A DNA stretch of 64,000 nt from positions 5,394,001-5,458,000 of the forward strand of contig NZ_JAVLVU010000001.1 in NCBI RefSeq assembly GCF_031951985.1. Reading direction: 5' to 3'. This DNA comes from Mucilaginibacter terrae. Lineage in GTDB: Bacteria > Bacteroidota > Bacteroidia > Sphingobacteriales > Sphingobacteriaceae. A model generated the notes under the pieces. That model did no database searches, had not been told where the DNA came from, and worked only from the letters and a program-made list of their open reading frames with translations. The translations under genes and the position numbers were made by a program. Positions 61,126 to 64,000 of the stretch are shown here, piece after piece (position 1 is the stretch's first letter; each line of letters starts with the position of its first letter).

Positions 61126-62361
61126 ATGCCGGCCAAACTGTATTTCCGTTTACCCATTTTACTGCTTGCGTGCATATGGTTGCCTTGCGTGGTTTATGCC
61201 CAAAACGGAACTATTACCGGTAAAGTTATTCGTGCCGATGGCAAGGCTCCGCTGGCCAAAGTAAGTGTGTTTTTAAGCAATGCAACCGTTGGCGCCACTA
61301 CCGATGAGGATGGTAATTTTACCCTTCGCAACATCAGGCCCGGGCAATATGATTTAGTAGCCACATCGGTAGGGTATGAAGATTTTACCCAGCAGATACT
61401 GGTTGGTGCCACACCCATAACCCTCAATATCGAACTCAAGCAGCGCGTAATGCAGTTACAGGATGTTATTGTTACCAATAACGTTAACTGGAAGGCTAAT
61501 TATGCCATGTTCCTCACCGAGTTTTTTGGCACATCGGCTTATGCCCGGCAATGCAAAATATCCAATCCGCACGATCTGGTTTTAATATACAGCAAAACCA
61601 AGCGCACACTTACAGCGCTATCATACGATTTTATCAATATCGAAAATAAGGCATTGGGGTACCGGATTAAGTTTTTGCTCAAAGATTTTAAGAGCGATAA
61701 ACTGAACAATATTATATCATGGCAGGGGAGGGTGTTGTACGAAGAACTGCCTGGAACCGATGCACAAAAGAAACTTTGGGAACAGCGCCGACAGGATATT
61801 TACTATGGCTCGGCTATGCAGTTCTTTCGTTCGCTGGTTGATGGTAACTTTGATAAAAATGGTTTTGTAATGCGTATACTGGCTCGCAGGCCTAATCCCG
61901 AGCGCCCGCCCGATGCGGTTATACAACGCAAGTTAGATAAATTTGATGGCGTAAACCGCGATTCGGTGCAGTACTGGTATAACAAATATCAACTGCAAAA
62001 GTATTTCGATAACCTTTACCGCGACCCCATAAGGGTTGACCAGGTGGTTAAAGAAACCGACCGCAAAGGCATTTACGTAATGGGTTTCCCGGAATGCCTG
62101 TACGTAACGTATACCAAAAAACACGAAACGCAGGATTTTAAAGATATTTACCGCCCGCTGGACTGGGAAAACTTTGAAACCAGTGTAGTTACGTTGAACA
62201 CGCCATATATATTGTTTGATAATAACGGCTCGGTAGTTACATCGCCAAGCCCTTTGTTTGAGGGCTCATGGTCTAAAAATAAGATAGCTGAGTTACTGCC
62301 AGTTGATTTTGTGCCATCGGCAAGTTATACGCCGCCCTACATAAAAGGGGCAAAGCCGTAA
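61126..62361 (+). CDS. Exported CarboxypepD_reg-like domain protein
   Basis: ATG 61126 is chosen (411 residues). The longer frame opens at a TTG inside the -7 box. A signal peptide (LPILLLACIWLPCVVYAQ) is followed by a CarboxypepD_reg-like beta-sandwich of about 85 residues (GTITGKVIRADGKAPLAKVS, DEDGNFTLRNIRPGQYDLVA). The remaining 300 residues (LTEFFGTSAYARQCKISNPH, FFRSLVDGNFDKNGFVMRIL) match a family common in Bacteroidota. The C-terminal function is unknown. The protein is probably periplasmic or outer-membrane associated. It sits between ccmB and ccmC with its own promoter, so a link to cytochrome maturation is only positional. Confidence 0.82.
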   Translation: MPAKLYFRLPILLLACIWLPCVVYAQNGTITGKVIRADGKAPLAKVSVFLSNATVGATTDEDGNFTLRNIRPGQYDLVATSVGYEDFTQQILVGATPITLNIELKQRVMQLQDVIVTNNVNWKANYAMFLTEFFGTSAYARQCKISNPHDLVLIYSKTKRTLTALSYDFINIENKALGYRIKFLLKDFKSDKLNNIISWQGRVLYEELPGTDAQKKLWEQRRQDIYYGSAMQFFRSLVDGNFDKNGFVMRILARRPNPERPPDAVIQRKLDKFDGVNRDSVQYWYNKYQLQKYFDNLYRDPIRVDQVVKETDRKGIYVMGFPECLYVTYTKKHETQDFKDIYRPLDWENFETSVVTLNTPYILFDNNGSVVTSPSPLFEGSWSKNKIAELLPVDFVPSASYTPPYIKGAKP

Positions 62362-62413
62362 CTGCTTAAGTTTATTTTACTATGTAAGCATAGTAATTTG
62401 AGGTAATTTGTTT

Positions 62414-62421
62414 TACTTTTG
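62414..62421 (+). promoter_or_regulatory. -7 box TACTTTTG for ccmC
   Basis: Exact TAnnTTTG match, 13 bases before ATG 62435. A TTTG (62397-62400) lies closer than the usual -33 spacing. Confidence 0.5.
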
Positions 62422-62434
62422 CACGTCAATTTTT

Positions 62435-63085
62435 ATGAAATTTATATATCAAAGTTGGTGGAAGGTTTTAGGCATTGTGCTGGTATTATATACCCTGATA
62501 GCCGGATTTTTATTAACTGTACCCCGTTTACCTATTTTACACGAGGCCATACGCAATGTATATTTCCATGTCCCCATGTGGATGGCTATGTTTTTGGTAT
62601 TTGGCGTTTCGGTGTTTTACAGCGTGCGTTACCTGGCCAGTGGTGAAGAGGAATATGACCTTATTGCTGTTGAAAGTGTAAATACCGGTATTATATTTTA
62701 CATATTAGGTTTATTAACAGGTATGCTGTGGGCACGCTATGCCTGGGGTGAGTATTGGAGCAATGATCCTAAACAAAATAGCGCTGCTATAGCATTTTTG
62801 CTTTATTGTGCTTATTTGGTTTTACGTAATGCAATTGATGAAGAGCAAAAACGGGCTCGCATATCAGCCATCTATAATATTTTTGCCTTTCCAATTATGC
62901 TGGTGTTGCTGTTTATACTGCCGCGCATGACCGATTCCTTGCACCCCGGCAATGGCGGAAACCCTGCTTTTGGCAAGTATGACATGACCAATGAAATGCG
63001 TGCCGTGTTGTATCCGGCCCTTTATTGGGTGGATGCTTATTGCCCTATGGATCGCAACTTTAAGATACCGTATTCGTTTAATTGA
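62435..63085 (+). CDS. ccmC: Heme transporter CcmC
   Basis: ATG 62435 is chosen (216 residues). Six membrane segments. The heme-handling tryptophan-rich segment is WARYAWGEYWSNDPKQN near residue 100, matching the WGxxW signature of CcmC/CcsA proteins. Flanking histidines are in NVYFHVPMW near 47 and SLHPGN near 178. It delivers heme to CcmE for cytochrome c assembly at the periplasmic face. It lies 28 bases before ccmD and is probably co-transcribed with it. Confidence 0.92.
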   Translation: MKFIYQSWWKVLGIVLVLYTLIAGFLLTVPRLPILHEAIRNVYFHVPMWMAMFLVFGVSVFYSVRYLASGEEEYDLIAVESVNTGIIFYILGLLTGMLWARYAWGEYWSNDPKQNSAAIAFLLYCAYLVLRNAIDEEQKRARISAIYNIFAFPIMLVLLFILPRMTDSLHPGNGGNPAFGKYDMTNEMRAVLYPALYWVDAYCPMDRNFKIPYSFN

Positions 63086-63113
63086 AAACAAGAACAACTC
63101 GCTTTAATCTCAC

Positions 63114-63317
63114 ATGAAAAGAATACTTTGTTTAACCCTGTTGTTAATGGGATACGCCACCGCATTTGCACAAAAAGTTGAAATGGCCGATACCATGCGC
63201 AGCGAGGGGAAAATATACGTGGTTATTGGCACCATAGCCATTATATTTATTGGTTTAGCCATTTACCTGTTTAGCATTGATAGGCGCTTAACCCGTATTG
63301 AAAAGCAAATGGACTAA
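63114..63317 (+). CDS. ccmD: CcmD-like small membrane protein
   Basis: The 67-residue protein has two hydrophobic parts: MKRILCLTLLLMGYATAFAQ (signal-like) and KIYVVIGTIAIIFIGLAIYL. It ends with a charged cytoplasmic tail LFSIDRRLTRIEKQMD, as in CcmD-family proteins of Bacteroidota. CcmD stabilises the CcmABC heme-release complex. The assignment rests on size, layout and position 28 bases after ccmC. Confidence 0.82.
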   Translation: MKRILCLTLLLMGYATAFAQKVEMADTMRSEGKIYVVIGTIAIIFIGLAIYLFSIDRRLTRIEKQMD

Positions 63318-63414
63318 AACTTTTTTGACCTTTAAAGTGTGTTACATTACTTTAATCAACTACCTATTGCGTAAATTTTACCAATTATTTAACCCAATAC
63401 ATATATGAGCAACA

Positions 63415-64000
63415 TAGTAAATTCCGATCAGGACACGCATTTCTTTGCCGATGTGTGCGCCAACTTTGATCACGCAGCTCAATTTACCAAACACGATGCC
63501 GGTTTGTTAGACCAGATCAAATCATGTAACAGCGTTTACCGCTTCCGTTTCCCCATACGTAAGGGCAATGGTTTTGAGGTTATCGATGCATGGCGCGTTG
63601 AGCACTCTCACCACCAATCGCCAACTAAAGGTGGTATACGTTACAGCGAAATGGTTAATGAAGATGAGGTTATGGCCTTATCGGCGTTAATGACGTACAA
63701 GTGTGCTATTGTAAACGTTCCCTTCGGTGGTGCTAAAGGCGGTATTAAAATCAATCCTAAAAACTATACCGTACAAGAGTTAGAGAATATAACCCGCCGC
63801 TATACGGTAGAATTAATTAAAAAGAATTTCATAGGTCCTAATATCGATGTACCCGCCCCTGATTATGGTTCGGGAGAACGCGAAATGAGCTGGATTGCCG
63901 ATACTTATGCCACCATGAACCCTAACCAGGGCGATGCCTTAGGATGTGTTACCGGTAAACCAATTGCCTTACACGGTATTGCCGGCAGGAGAGAAGCTAC
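63415..64000 (+). CDS. Glu/Leu/Phe/Val dehydrogenase, 5' part
   Basis: Starts at ATG 63415 and runs off the right edge without a stop codon (195 residues visible). The sequence is a glutamate dehydrogenase of the Glu/Leu/Phe/Val family: SPTKGGIRYSEMVNEDEVMA, catalytic Lys region YKCAIVNVPFGGAKGGI, and PNIDVPAPDYGSGEREMSWI. It would deaminate glutamate to 2-oxoglutarate with NAD(P). The cofactor domain lies outside the window, so NAD versus NADP use cannot be judged. Confidence 0.93.

Noticed and set aside
1..64000. tRNA or rRNA genes
   Set aside because: No TPsiC-type GTTCGAATC arm with a matching acceptor stem, and no rRNA-like sequence, was found by eye.

Overview
The window reads as chromosomal DNA of a Bacteroidota bacterium of the family Sphingobacteriaceae, most like Mucilaginibacter or Pedobacter. 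That placement is inferred from gliding protein GldC, Bacteroidota-style TAnnTTTG promoter boxes, SusC-style CarboxypepD_reg domains, many AraC regulators and TPR histidine kinases, and a CcmB/CcmC/CcmD set. No tRNA, rRNA, transposase, phage gene or CRISPR array was seen. The window is fully coding apart from repeat-filled gaps.

Layout. 1-2136: ankyrin proteins (one frameshifted) and a ThuA-like secreted protein. 2228-11647: a minus-strand catabolic operon with a GH30-like hydrolase, a sodium:solute symporter, a DUF1537 four-carbon acid sugar kinase, a PdxA-type dehydrogenase, a DapA-family aldolase and an iron alcohol dehydrogenase. A divergent cupin-AraC regulator faces it. 11737-16094: YjbQ, a GAF histidine kinase, D-lactate dehydrogenase and a two-gene MBOAT-type membrane unit. 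16490-21841: two SDR oxidoreductases and their AraC regulator, with a matched pair of 21-bp-spaced operators, then a TPR kinase lipoprotein. 21838-27266: a beta-barrel-like protein, a ChrB-AraC fusion, a secreted HExxH protein, a frameshifted Old Yellow Enzyme with an ArsR repressor, and an AI-2E transporter. 27363-32963: SDR, AraC, TPR kinase and a degenerate DEAD-box-like protein.

33050-41402: housekeeping and repair genes (signal peptidase I, Ada-type plus AlkB, riboflavin synthase, exonuclease III) and small hypotheticals. 41458-51761: an HscA-like Hsp70, a metalloprotease-propeller-barrel protein, CutC, glycosylasparaginase, dihydroorotase flanked by two 179-bp direct repeats, and a canonical DEAD-box helicase. 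51761-53329: small membrane proteins and GldC. 53434-60275: a signalling operon (CHASE3 hybrid kinase, receiver, CheR, CheB, second hybrid kinase). 60385-63317: cytochrome c maturation genes ccmB, ccmC and ccmD around a CarboxypepD_reg protein. 63415-64000: the start of a glutamate dehydrogenase.

Three reading frames (1021, 25017 and 56515) are each broken by one extra base in a short homopolymer. Intergenic space carries at least four families of short palindromic repeats. Several genes have a TAnnTTTG box only 4-6 bases before the start codon, which suggests leaderless mRNAs.
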